Shown: positions 25,099 through 31,896 of the stretch, one piece after another
Numbering within the stretch: position 1 is the stretch's first letter
Layout: each line of letters opens with the position of its first letter
Assembly (NCBI GenBank): GCA_017464305.1
Contig: JAFUDS010000025.1
Coordinates: 1 to 53,245 of the forward strand
Direction: 5' to 3'
DNA: 53,245 nt
Origin: Clostridia bacterium
GTDB taxonomy: Bacteria; Bacillota; Clostridia; Christensenellales; Aristaeellaceae
Position numbers and translations under genes: made by a program
Notes under the pieces: model-generated
Seen by the model: the letters and a program-made list of their open reading frames with translations, nothing else
Database searches by the model: none
What the model was told of the DNA's origin: nothing

Positions 25099-26010
25099 AT
25101 GGCAAAGAAGGAAAAGAAACAGCAGGCCAGAACGGAAGACCTCTGGTACATGCGCCCGGAGGAGGTCGATGAGGACTGGGTCGCCGCGGGCTGGTATGTG
25201 GATCCGGCGGGGCTAAAGGGTCGGGATCTGGACACCAAAACTGGCACCTTCGTCCGGGAAACCGCCCAGGCCTATGGCTCTCAGGAAGAACCCCTCTCCC
25301 TGGAGCCCCAGAAAAACCCCAACGCCGGCCATCGGGAAAGGCTGCGGGAGCGCTTCCGGGAAAACCAGAATTTCGATGGCTTCCAGGATCATGAGATTCT
25401 GGAGCTGCTGCTGACTTATGGTAGCCCCCGGAGGGATACGAAGCTGATGGCGAAGGAGCTGCTGGGCACCTACGGCAATCTGAAGGGCGTTTTCGAGGCC
25501 CGGCCGGAATCCCTGATGAGGGTGGAAAACATCGGGGAGATTCAGGCCACCCTGATCTCCATGATGATGCCCCTGACCCGGGCGCTGGTCCAGTGCGAAA
25601 TGGTGAACCCGGAGCAGATCGCCAATCGGCGGGATCTGGAGCGGTATTGCCTCAGCCTGCTGATGGGCAAGCGAGCGGAGGAATTCTGGGTCATTTGCGT
25701 CAATGCCCAATGCCGTATTCTCGGCCAGCGGCGTATCGCCCAGGGCTCCCTCAGCGAGGTCAGCGCCTATCCCCGCATGGTGATGGAAACCGTGCTGGAT
25801 TATAATGCCCATAGCGTTTTCTTCTGCCATAATCACCCCGGCGGAACCTGCGCCCCCTCGGCGGAGGATATCGCCACCACAGTGCAGCTGCAGCGGATTT
25901 TGGGCGGCGTGGAAGTGATGACCCTGGACCATATGATCATCGCTGGCGGCAATGCCTATAGCATGGCTCAGCATGGGGATATCGAGTTCGGTGCCCGGGG
26001 AAGAAGATAG
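25099..26010 (+). CDS. radC: RadC family JAB-domain protein
   Basis: The product has 303 residues. A family-typical helix-hairpin-helix region (about 75-160) reads GHRERLRERFREN, LELLLTYGSPRRDTK and VENIGEIQATLI. It is followed by the JAB/MPN metalloprotease-like domain with the zinc motif FFCHNHPGGTCAPSAED near 245. Despite the name, a repair role is not established for this family; members are also found on mobile elements. The first 70 residues (Lys/Glu-rich, with WVAAGWYVDPAGLKGRD) are an extension I do not recognise. AAGGAGG lies 8 nt before the start. Its leader holds copy B of the structured element. Confidence 0.93.
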   Translation: MAKKEKKQQARTEDLWYMRPEEVDEDWVAAGWYVDPAGLKGRDLDTKTGTFVRETAQAYGSQEEPLSLEPQKNPNAGHRERLRERFRENQNFDGFQDHEILELLLTYGSPRRDTKLMAKELLGTYGNLKGVFEARPESLMRVENIGEIQATLISMMMPLTRALVQCEMVNPEQIANRRDLERYCLSLLMGKRAEEFWVICVNAQCRILGQRRIAQGSLSEVSAYPRMVMETVLDYNAHSVFFCHNHPGGTCAPSAEDIATTVQLQRILGGVEVMTLDHMIIAGGNAYSMAQHGDIEFGARGRR

Positions 26011-26121
26011 GGAAGGCGCAGACGCTGAATTAGATTCTCCCCGGAGGGGGAGAACGAGAAATACCCCTTGCATATCAGCGTTTCTTTCCATACAAACAGG
26101 GCAGGGGGAAAAGGAGCAGGA

Positions 26122-26772
26122 ATGGCAAGAAAGCAAAGGAAGCATCGGCTGTGGCGGGCCCTGGGGGCGCTGCTGATCCTGGCCGTAGTGTGCTTCGGCG
26201 GGCTGGTCGGGTTTGTGCTGGTGCAGGAAAATCGGGTGGAAAGCGAGGCGACGGCCTTGGCGAAGGATTATGACGCCATCATCGTGCTGGGGGCCCAGGT
26301 GCTGCTCTCCGGCGAGCCCAATACCCAGCTGCAGTGGCGGCTGGACGCGGCGAAGCAGGCCTGGGATGAGCGACAGGTGCCAATCGTGGTCTGCGGGGCC
26401 CAGGGGGCGGATGAGCCCATTTCCGAGGCGGAGGCCATGCGGAATTATTTGACCCGGGCGGGCGTGCCGGAGGAGATGATCTATCTGGATCCCAATTCTT
26501 TCAACACCAATGAGAACCTGCGAAATGCTGGGGAGATTCTGAAAACCCTGCCCGAAGTAAGGAAGGTGGTCATCGTCACCAGCGATTACCATGTGCCTCG
26601 GGCCATGGCCTTGGCCAGGGATTTCGGCTTCGAAGCCACGGGGTTAGGTTCCCCCTGTAAGCCGGAGTACTGGCTGAAGAATCATGCAAGGGAAGCCCTG
26701 GCCTGGGTGAAGTATTGGATGACCAAATATCTGGGCTTCCAGGGAGAATGGCCCGGGAAGTTCCCGTCGTAA
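26122..26772 (+). CDS. YdcF/SanA-like (DUF218) membrane-anchored protein
   Basis: The product has 216 residues: a basic N-terminus, one transmembrane helix (about residues 10-35, LGALLILAVVCFGGLVGFVL), then an outside DUF218 domain. Motifs: IIVLGAQVLLSGEPN near 55, CGAQGADEPISEAEAM near 93, NTNENLRNAG near 130 and VTSDYHVPRAMALAR near 152. DUF218 proteins such as SanA and ElyC are linked to envelope integrity, but their reaction is not settled. The start at 26122 has AAAAGGAG 5 nt upstream; the longer frame from 26068 would place a coding stretch before the basic start of the helix and is less likely. Confidence 0.88.
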   Translation: MARKQRKHRLWRALGALLILAVVCFGGLVGFVLVQENRVESEATALAKDYDAIIVLGAQVLLSGEPNTQLQWRLDAAKQAWDERQVPIVVCGAQGADEPISEAEAMRNYLTRAGVPEEMIYLDPNSFNTNENLRNAGEILKTLPEVRKVVIVTSDYHVPRAMALARDFGFEATGLGSPCKPEYWLKNHAREALAWVKYWMTKYLGFQGEWPGKFPS

Positions 26773-26824
26773 AAAAGGATGGCATCTGAGGCTTTATTAG
26801 CGTAAAGCAGCCCAAGAAGCGTTC

Positions 26825-26918
26825 TACTTCAGGGGCCAGTGGGGGCGGAGCCCCCACTACACTATATTTCCCTTCCCCCTCCGCAGAGGGGGAAAGGGGC
26901 AGGGGTAAGGGGGGTTCC
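26825..26918 (+). repeat. dispersed intergenic repeat, copy 3
   Basis: GTGGGGGCGGAGCCCCCAC is a hairpin, then TTTCCCTTCCCCCTC and GAGGGGGAAAGGGGCAGGGG, paired as a second hairpin. Same element order and strand as the copies near 21.9, 23.6 and 27.7-27.9 kb. It reaches to within 10 nt of rsmG and its G-rich tail may supply the ribosome binding site. Confidence 0.75.
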
Positions 26919-26926
26919 CGTTCGCA

Positions 26927-27646
26927 TTGAACAGCAATTATATTCTTGAAAGGCTAAAAATCAACGAAATCCCGTGTGAGCCAGAGGTTTCAGAAAAACT
27001 GGAAATATACTTTCAATTGTTGATGGAATGGAATGCTAAGATGGATCTGGTGGCAGAGGCGCCGGAAGAGGAGTTGCTGGATAGGCACTTTATCGACAGC
27101 CTGACGGTGCTGAAAACCGATTTGTTATCCGGAGTGTCTTCGCTGATTGATGTCGGCACCGGTGCCGGCTTCCCAGGAATGGTCATAGCTCTGGCCTGTC
27201 CAGACATCCAGGTGACGCTGTTAGACAGCCAGCAGAAAAGGCTAAATTTTCTTCAAGCAGTCGGGGAGAAAACGGAAGCGAAGAATATTGCTCTGATCCA
27301 TGCGAGAGCAGAAGAGGGAGCAAGAAAACCAGAACTGCGAGAAAAGTTCGATATCGCTGCAGCGCGAGCAGTAGCGCCGTTGAACGTCCTCTGCGAATAT
27401 CTGCTGCCCTATGTCAAGATCGGCGGCAAGACGCTCTGCTGGAAGGGCCCAAGCCTGAAAGAAGAACTGGATGCTGGCCGAAAAGCCGCCTTCCTACTTG
27501 GAGGCAAACTCCAAGATCCAATAGAGACCACCATCGCAGGCAGAGACTGGCAACATTTGATACTGCCGCTCAATAAAATTTCTAAAACTCCCAAAACCTA
27601 TCCCCGTAAACCTGGTACGCCCAAAACAAAACCATTAGGGGAGTAA
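26927..27646 (+). CDS. rsmG: 16S rRNA m7G527 methyltransferase
   Basis: Methylates G527 in the 530 loop of 16S rRNA using SAM; loss gives low-level streptomycin resistance in several bacteria. The product has 239 residues, the family norm. LLMEWNAKMDLVA near residue 32 is the family N-terminal signature. The SAM loop is LIDVGTGAGFPGMVIAL near 70, and ITARAV-like AAARAVAPLNVL lies near 145. The start is a TTG codon, with AAGGGGGG about 12 nt upstream, so the exact start is uncertain. Base composition is clearly less GC-rich than neighbouring genes, with more AAA, GAA and TTT codons. The C-terminal 20 residues (PKTYPRKPGTPKTKPLGE) are basic and atypical. Confidence 0.93.
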   Translation: MNSNYILERLKINEIPCEPEVSEKLEIYFQLLMEWNAKMDLVAEAPEEELLDRHFIDSLTVLKTDLLSGVSSLIDVGTGAGFPGMVIALACPDIQVTLLDSQQKRLNFLQAVGEKTEAKNIALIHARAEEGARKPELREKFDIAAARAVAPLNVLCEYLLPYVKIGGKTLCWKGPSLKEELDAGRKAAFLLGGKLQDPIETTIAGRDWQHLILPLNKISKTPKTYPRKPGTPKTKPLGE

Positions 27647-27652
27647 GAGAAA

Positions 27653-27805
27653 ACATTCCCGAATCGATTGAAGACGAAGCAGGATTGGCAAACAGAAAGG
27701 GGCCGTAGGGGGAGAAGCCCCACAGCAAACATCCCCGAATCGATTGAAGCCGAAGGAGGATTGGCAAACAGAAAGGGGCCGTGGGGGCGAAGCCCCCACA
27801 ACTAA
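27653..27805 (+). repeat. two tandem units of about 76 nt after rsmG
   Basis: Units at about 27653-27728 and 27729-27805 share CCCGAATCGATTGAAG, AGGATTGGCAAACAGAAA and GGGGCCGT, each ending in a GGGG-AAG-CCCC type hairpin (imperfect in the first, perfect in the second). The second hairpin begins a full copy of the dispersed repeat. Confidence 0.85.
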
Positions 27806-27890
27806 CTTTCCCCGTCCCCGCGTAGACGGATCTCGAAAAACATCAAGCACCGTCGCGGGGAAGGGGTGCAGGGGAAGAGGAAAAAGATCA
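27770..27890 (+). repeat. dispersed intergenic repeat, copy 5 (most complete)
   Basis: GTGGGGGCGAAGCCCCCAC, then CTTTCCCCGTCCCCGCG, a variable loop with GTAGACGGATC, then CGCGGGGAAGGGG and TGCAGGGGAAGAGG. The two halves form a long stem. The end lies about 20 nt ahead of the exonuclease III start. Confidence 0.75.
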
Positions 27891-27908
27891 GAAGGAGATA
27901 AATCCAAA

Positions 27909-28667
27909 ATGCAAAAATTTATTTCTTGGAATGTAAACGGCCTTCGCGCGTGCATGGGCAAAGGCTTCCTGGACTATTTCCAATCCGCCAACGCAGACTT
28001 CTTCTGTCTGCAGGAAACCAAAATGCAGCCTGGGCAGGCGGAAATTCCTGCCGAAGGCTACCACCTCTTTATGAACTCCGCGGAAAAAAAGGGCTACAGC
28101 GGCACGGCCATCTTCGCCTGCCAGGAGCCCCTCTCCGTTCAATACGGCATCGGCCTCCCGGAGCATGACCACGAAGGCCGGGTCATTACCCTGGAATACC
28201 CCACCTTCTACCTGACCACCGTCTATACGCCAAACAGCCAACGGGGCCTGACGCGCCTGGATTATCGCATGACCTGGGAGGACGCCTTCCGGGATTATCT
28301 GGGCGGGCTGAATGCGAAAAAGCCCACCATCGTCTGCGGAGATATGAATGTGGCCCATCAGGAAATCGACCTGAAGAATCCCAAGAGCAATACGCAGAAC
28401 GCGGGCTTCACCCCCCAGGAGCGGGAGAAGATGACCCAGCTGCTGGATTCCGGCTTTGTGGATTCCTTCCGTCATCTGTATCCTGATCGAAAGGATATCT
28501 ATTCCTGGTGGAGCTATATGTTCCATGCCCGGGAGAACAACGCGGGATGGCGTATCGACTATTTCCTTGTTTCAGACAAAGTGAAGGATCAGATAAAAGA
28601 AGCCACCATCGAGACCGAAATCCTCGGCTCCGACCACTGCCCAGTGACATTAGAAATAGATATATGA
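27909..28667 (+). CDS. exodeoxyribonuclease III / AP endonuclease
   Basis: A Mg2+-dependent nuclease of the endonuclease/exonuclease/phosphatase fold that cuts at abasic sites in base-excision repair (ExoA/Xth type). The product has 252 residues. FISWNVNGLRA at the start carries the metal-binding Asn; CLQETKM near 37 carries the metal Glu. Further motifs are YTPNSQRGLTRLDYR near 112, CGDMNVAHQEIDLKNP near 148, RIDYFLVSD near 218 and the catalytic GSDHCPVTLEI at the end. AAGGAG lies 12 nt before the ATG. It converges on rnpB, the two being separated by five terminator-like repeats that begin right at its stop codon. Confidence 0.95.
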   Translation: MQKFISWNVNGLRACMGKGFLDYFQSANADFFCLQETKMQPGQAEIPAEGYHLFMNSAEKKGYSGTAIFACQEPLSVQYGIGLPEHDHEGRVITLEYPTFYLTTVYTPNSQRGLTRLDYRMTWEDAFRDYLGGLNAKKPTIVCGDMNVAHQEIDLKNPKSNTQNAGFTPQEREKMTQLLDSGFVDSFRHLYPDRKDIYSWWSYMFHARENNAGWRIDYFLVSDKVKDQIKEATIETEILGSDHCPVTLEIDI

Positions 28668-28942
28668 AAAAGCTCCTCCCCGAAGGGAAGAAGAAAAGAA
28701 TCTTGAGCGTGACCGAATAACCAAAGAAAAGCTCCTCCCCGAAGGGGAGGAAAAAAGTCCTTGAGTGTGACCGAATAACCAAAGAAACGCTCCTCTCCGA
28801 AGGGGAGGATAAAAGTCCTTGAGCGTGGCCAAATAACCAAAGAAAAGCTCCTCCCCGAAGGGAAGGAGAAAAAAGTCCTTGAGTGTGACCAGATAACCAA
28901 AGAAAAGCTCCTCCCCGAAGGGGAGGAGAAAAAAGAGTCCTT
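28668..28942 (-). repeat. five tandem units of about 58 nt: terminator hairpin plus rnpB 3'-tail
   Basis: Read on the minus strand, i.e. downstream of rnpB, each unit is GGTCACGCTCAAGGACTTTT, then CTCCTCCCC-TTCG-GGGGAGGAG, then CTTTTCTTTGGTTAT. The hairpin has an exceptionally stable UUCG loop and is followed by a T-rich run, so each unit is a functional-looking rho-independent terminator. The GGTTAT...GGTCACGCTC part copies the last bases of RNase P RNA (GGCTTAT-GGTCACGCTC). Units differ by a few substitutions only, so the array looks fairly young. It is not a CRISPR array: there are no unique spacers. Confidence 0.88.
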
Positions 28943-29284
28943 GAGCGTGACCATAAGCCGGGTTCTGTATTGGGCGATCATCTATCCAGGCCATCTGTTA
29001 CCAGATGGCTCCAGCGATCGCGGGAAATGCGGCGAGCAACCGACGATCCCCGCATCTTGCACCGGGTGGGGTTTACAGCAGGGGTATGTTACCATATCCC
29101 TGGGTGAGCTCTTACCTCGCCTTTCCATCCTTACTGAGGAATCGAAACCCCTCAGCGGTTTCTTTCTGTTGCACTCTCCCTGGAGTCGCCTCCGCCGGCC
29201 GTTAGCCGGCACCCTCGCTCTGCGGTGCCCGGACTTTCCTCATACCCCTTGCGGGGCACGCGATCGCCTGTTCACCTCGCGGAC
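28943..29284 (-). ncRNA. rnpB: RNase P RNA
   Basis: The catalytic RNA that matures tRNA 5' ends. On the minus strand the conserved GAGGAAAGTCCGGGC lies near the 5' end, followed by AGAGTGCAACAGAAAG, GGTAAGAGCTCACC, AAACCCCACCCGG and the 3' hallmark ACAGAACCCGGCTTAT. P2 pairs GGCGATC near the 5' end with GATCGCC just before the 3' hallmark. P1 pairs GAGGTGA with TCAC-G-CTC (one bulged base), which sets the ends. The length of about 340 nt fits the A-type fold. Its promoter overlaps the start of the divergent TraX-like gene. Confidence 0.95.
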
Positions 29285-29290
29285 CTGTCT

Positions 29291-29320
29291 ATTCTACTTC
29301 TATGGAAAGGAATTTGTCAA
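29291..29320 (-). promoter_or_regulatory. rnpB promoter
   Basis: Minus strand TTGACA (29315-29320) is a consensus -35 and TAGAAT (29291-29296) a good -10, 18 nt apart. Transcription would begin about 7 nt later at 29284, at the 5' end deduced from P1 pairing. Confidence 0.8.
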
Positions 29321-30165
29321 TGGAAACTTCTCTGCAATCCACCCTCTCCTCGGCTGAAACTCAGCCCAGCGCCCCTGCCGAAAGCCGCGAAAATCGGGGT
29401 CCTGTCCCGGCGGGCAACACCGCCACCGGCACCCTGAAGCTGATCGCCCTGGCGTTTATGATCATCGACCATCTGGGGGCCGTGGTCTTCCCTCGAATCC
29501 CGGAAATGCGGATTCTGGGGCGCATCGCCTTCCCGATCTACTGCTGGTGCCTCATCGTCGGGTTCCATTATACCCGCAGCGTGCCGAAATATCTGGGGCG
29601 TATCCTCTTGACCGGCATCATCTCCCAGCCTTTGTATGCCTATGTCATGGATCACATGGGGGCCAGCGAGAATCTGTGGCAGAATCTGTTCCTGTCCAAG
29701 CCCAATATCTTCCTGACCCTCTTCCTGGGGCTGGCGGCGGTCTGGGCTATTCGGGAAAAGAAATTCTTCAGCCAGATTTGGGGGCCGCTGCTGGCCATCG
29801 CCTTGGCCACGATCTGCAGCGTGGATTATGGATGGCGCGGGGTGCTGTTCATCATGCTGCTGTATGCCGCCCGGGGCAGCCGGGCTTCCATCGCCGCGGT
29901 GATGATTGCGTTCTTCCTCTATTGGGGCACGGGCTATAGCCTGACGGCCTCTTTGTTTGGTATCCCATTGGATTACGGCAAGCTGCCGGGATGGATTTAT
30001 CAGCCCCTCAGCGCTTTCCTCCGGATGGAAACCTATGGACTCATGTCCCTGCCCTTTATCTTGATCCCCTTCCGGAAGAACATTAAGCTGCCCGCCTGGC
30101 TGACCTATGGCATCTATCCCGCCCATCTGCTGATCGTCCTGGCGGTAAAGTTGATCGTGAAGTAA
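29320..30165 (+). CDS. TraX family integral membrane protein
   Basis: The product has 281 residues and about eight hydrophobic helices. It is recognised by LKLIALAFMIIDHLGAVVFP (near 35), RILGRIAFPIYCWCLIVGFHYTRS-type text (near 65) and GISYSLT-like GYSLTASLFGIPLDYG (near 205). TraX of plasmid F acetylates pilin; most chromosomal relatives are putative membrane acyltransferases of unknown substrate. The first 30 residues are polar and Pro/Ala-rich. The start is placed at 29320, where GAAAGGA lies 8 nt upstream; an ATG at 29302 has no ribosome binding site. The start codon overlaps the -35 hexamer of the opposing rnpB promoter, so no room remains for its own promoter close by. Confidence 0.85.
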   Translation: METSLQSTLSSAETQPSAPAESRENRGPVPAGNTATGTLKLIALAFMIIDHLGAVVFPRIPEMRILGRIAFPIYCWCLIVGFHYTRSVPKYLGRILLTGIISQPLYAYVMDHMGASENLWQNLFLSKPNIFLTLFLGLAAVWAIREKKFFSQIWGPLLAIALATICSVDYGWRGVLFIMLLYAARGSRASIAAVMIAFFLYWGTGYSLTASLFGIPLDYGKLPGWIYQPLSAFLRMETYGLMSLPFILIPFRKNIKLPAWLTYGIYPAHLLIVLAVKLIVK

Positions 30166-30223
30166 AGTGAAGACACCTCTTGAAGCATAGTTATCATTTC
30201 GAAATTGAGGCGTAGGTGGCAGG

Positions 30224-30670
30224 ATGGATGGAATGGAATTAGCTCTGGCGGAGGCCAGGCTCGCCCTGGCGGAGGGGGAAGTGCCCGTGGGGGCGGTGCT
30301 TATGCGGGGGGAGGAAGTCATCTGGGCGGACCATAACCGCCGAGAGCAGTCTCATGATCCCACCGCTCATGCGGAGATGCTCTGCCTGCGCAAAGGCGCG
30401 GAAAAGCTCGGAGATTGGCGGTTGGAGGATTGCCAGCTGTATGTGACCCTGGAGCCCTGCCCCATGTGCGCGGGGGCCATGGTCATGAGCCGATTGGGGA
30501 AATGTGTTTATGGCGCAGCGGATCCGGAGAAGGGCTGCTGTGGCAGCGTGTATGATCTGCTGGCTGATCCTGCCCTGAAATCCGACGCCCGATGGCAGGC
30601 CGGGGAGCGGGAACAGGAGTGCAAGGATCTGCTGAATTTGTTCTTTCGATCGAAAAGAGATACAATATAG
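30224..30670 (+). CDS. tadA: tRNA-specific adenosine deaminase
   Basis: Deaminates A34 to inosine in tRNA-Arg(ACG), which is essential in most bacteria. The 148-residue cytidine-deaminase-fold protein has VPVGAVLM near residue 22. The zinc-ligand/proton-shuttle motif HAEMLCLRKGA (His, Glu) is near 48, and the second zinc site LEPCPMCAGAM (two Cys) near 80. The start is taken as ATG at 30224; GGTGGCAGG upstream is a weak site, and an internal ATG (30233) is also possible. Confidence 0.95.
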   Translation: MDGMELALAEARLALAEGEVPVGAVLMRGEEVIWADHNRREQSHDPTAHAEMLCLRKGAEKLGDWRLEDCQLYVTLEPCPMCAGAMVMSRLGKCVYGAADPEKGCCGSVYDLLADPALKSDARWQAGEREQECKDLLNLFFRSKRDTI

Positions 30671-30751
30671 CCAGGCCTCGGAGGCGGACTCCTGCAGGCA
30701 AAAGACCAAATACTTCTCCAGAAGCTCATTTGAAGCTGGAAAGGAGCGGCC

Positions 30752-31603
30752 ATGAGAAAGATCATCAGCTGGCTGATGGCAGCCATGCTCTCCCTTTTCC
30801 CCCTCGTCGGGGGGCAGATCGCCCAGGCAGATGAGCTGAGCCTGCTGGCCTTCCATGTGGGTAAAGCAGATAGCCTGCTGCTGCGCAGCGGGGATTCTAC
30901 TTATCTGATCGATACCGCCCGGGCAAAGCATTGGGATTTTCTGGAAGAGAATCTGAAATCCCTGGGAGTTACAAAGCTGGATGGCGTATTGATTACGCAT
31001 ATGGATTCGGATCACGTGGGCGGACTGAAGAAGCTGCTGAAGTCCGATATCGAAATCGAGCATATCTATGTTCCCGCCTTTTTCTTCCCGGAAAGCGGCG
31101 AATCGAAGGAAAATCCCGCCATCAAGGCCGCCACGAAGCAAAAACGAGAGGTGGAGTATCTGCAAGGAGGAGATGAAATCTCTCTGTCGGGAGGCAGCAT
31201 CCAGGTGCTGGGCCCCATCGCCCCGGCGACGGACAAGGAGGATAACAATTCCCTGGTGCTCTTTGTGCAGGCGGCAGGGGGGAGCATGCTGCTGGCGGGG
31301 GATATGGAATTCCCTGAGGAGCAAACCCTGTTGCAGGCTGGCGTCGTTCCCCAGGCGGATATCCTGAAGGTAGCCAACCACGGGGATGACGACGCCACCA
31401 GCGAAGCCTTCCTGAGCCAGGTGCAGCCCAAGATAGCCATTATTTCTACCAGCACGGAGGAAAAGACCAGCACCCCGGCCCCCAGAACGCTAAAGGCCCT
31501 GCAAAAGTGGCAGGCGGAAATCTATCAAACTCAGGAAACAGAAATCGGCATCCTGGTCAGCATAATAGATGGAGAAATATCCGTGGAAATGCTCTTCGAA
31601 TAA
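30752..31603 (+). CDS. secreted ComEC-type metallo-beta-lactamase-fold hydrolase
   Basis: The product has 283 residues with a signal peptide: basic MRK, hydrophobic core to about residue 20, and the likely cut after AQA. The mature protein is a metallo-beta-lactamase fold like the C-terminal domain of the competence protein ComEC: LAFHVGKADSLLL, YLIDTA, THMDSDHVGG near 88 (metal ligands), LLAGDME near 183 and VANHGDDDATSEAFL near 208. Relatives are proposed extracellular nucleases or phosphodiesterases; the substrate is unknown. AAAGGAG lies 8 nt upstream. Its last codons resemble the gene-tail fragments at 33697 and 36031 in the island downstream, and its terminator lies on the island boundary. 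Confidence 0.85.
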   Translation: MRKIISWLMAAMLSLFPLVGGQIAQADELSLLAFHVGKADSLLLRSGDSTYLIDTARAKHWDFLEENLKSLGVTKLDGVLITHMDSDHVGGLKKLLKSDIEIEHIYVPAFFFPESGESKENPAIKAATKQKREVEYLQGGDEISLSGGSIQVLGPIAPATDKEDNNSLVLFVQAAGGSMLLAGDMEFPEEQTLLQAGVVPQADILKVANHGDDDATSEAFLSQVQPKIAIISTSTEEKTSTPAPRTLKALQKWQAEIYQTQETEIGILVSIIDGEISVEMLFE

Positions 31604-31631
31604 AAACGCGGCAAAGGTAGAGCAAAGCAAG

Positions 31632-31666
31632 CGGCTGACGCATTTCTTATGCATCAGCCGTTTTTT
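31632..31666. terminator. terminator at the left island boundary
   Basis: CGGCTGACGCAT (31632-31643) pairs with ATGCATCAGCCG (31649-31660), followed by six T on the + strand. It ends the metallo-hydrolase gene and coincides with the last codons of the tcdA remnant. The same palindrome recurs at 33810-33834 and 37521-37559. Confidence 0.85.
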
Positions 31667-31811
31667 CAGTTTCGGAGATGGTTCTGGGAATGCCCAGGGT
31701 CAGGTCCTTCACGACCGCCCCGGCGATGATGAACCCCGCCACGGAGGGCACGAAGGCCAGGCTGCCGGGGATATCCCGGCGGTTGATGCATTTGCGCTGG
31801 GTTTCGGGAGG
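31647..31811 (-). pseudogene. tcdA 3'-end remnant (about 54 codons)
   Basis: On the minus strand the last part of TcdA can be read: RRDIPGSLAFVPSVAG, then VVKDLTLGIPRTISETEKTA and the stop. It matches the end of the intact gene at 37539 with few changes, including the flanking terminator and about 20 nt beyond it. The similarity stops abruptly near 31818. No start exists, so this is a non-functional duplicate. It marks the left edge of the 31.6-37.5 kb island. Confidence 0.88.
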
Positions 31812-31830
31812 CTGGATTTTGTGAAACCCC

Positions 31831-31869
31831 TTATAACCCCTTGCAGAGCGATGAAATAGGGGTTATAAT
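31831..31869 (+). promoter_or_regulatory. promoter overlapped by a perfect inverted repeat
   Basis: TTGCAG (31841-31846) and a consensus TATAAT (31864-31869) are 17 nt apart, just ahead of the ATPase/nuclease gene. A 10-bp perfect inverted repeat, TTATAACCCC (31831-31840) and GGGGTTATAA (31859-31868), brackets the -35 and covers the -10. That is the layout of a repressor operator, although the same sequence could also form an RNA hairpin in read-through transcripts. Confidence 0.6.
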
Positions 31870-31896
31870 AGAGATGAAAGAAAGGAGCTGATCGGA

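Noticed and set aside
28668-28942. Possible CRISPR array (regular units of about 58 nt)
   Set aside because: Units are repeated throughout, without unique spacers, and each is a terminator hairpin; no cas gene is near.
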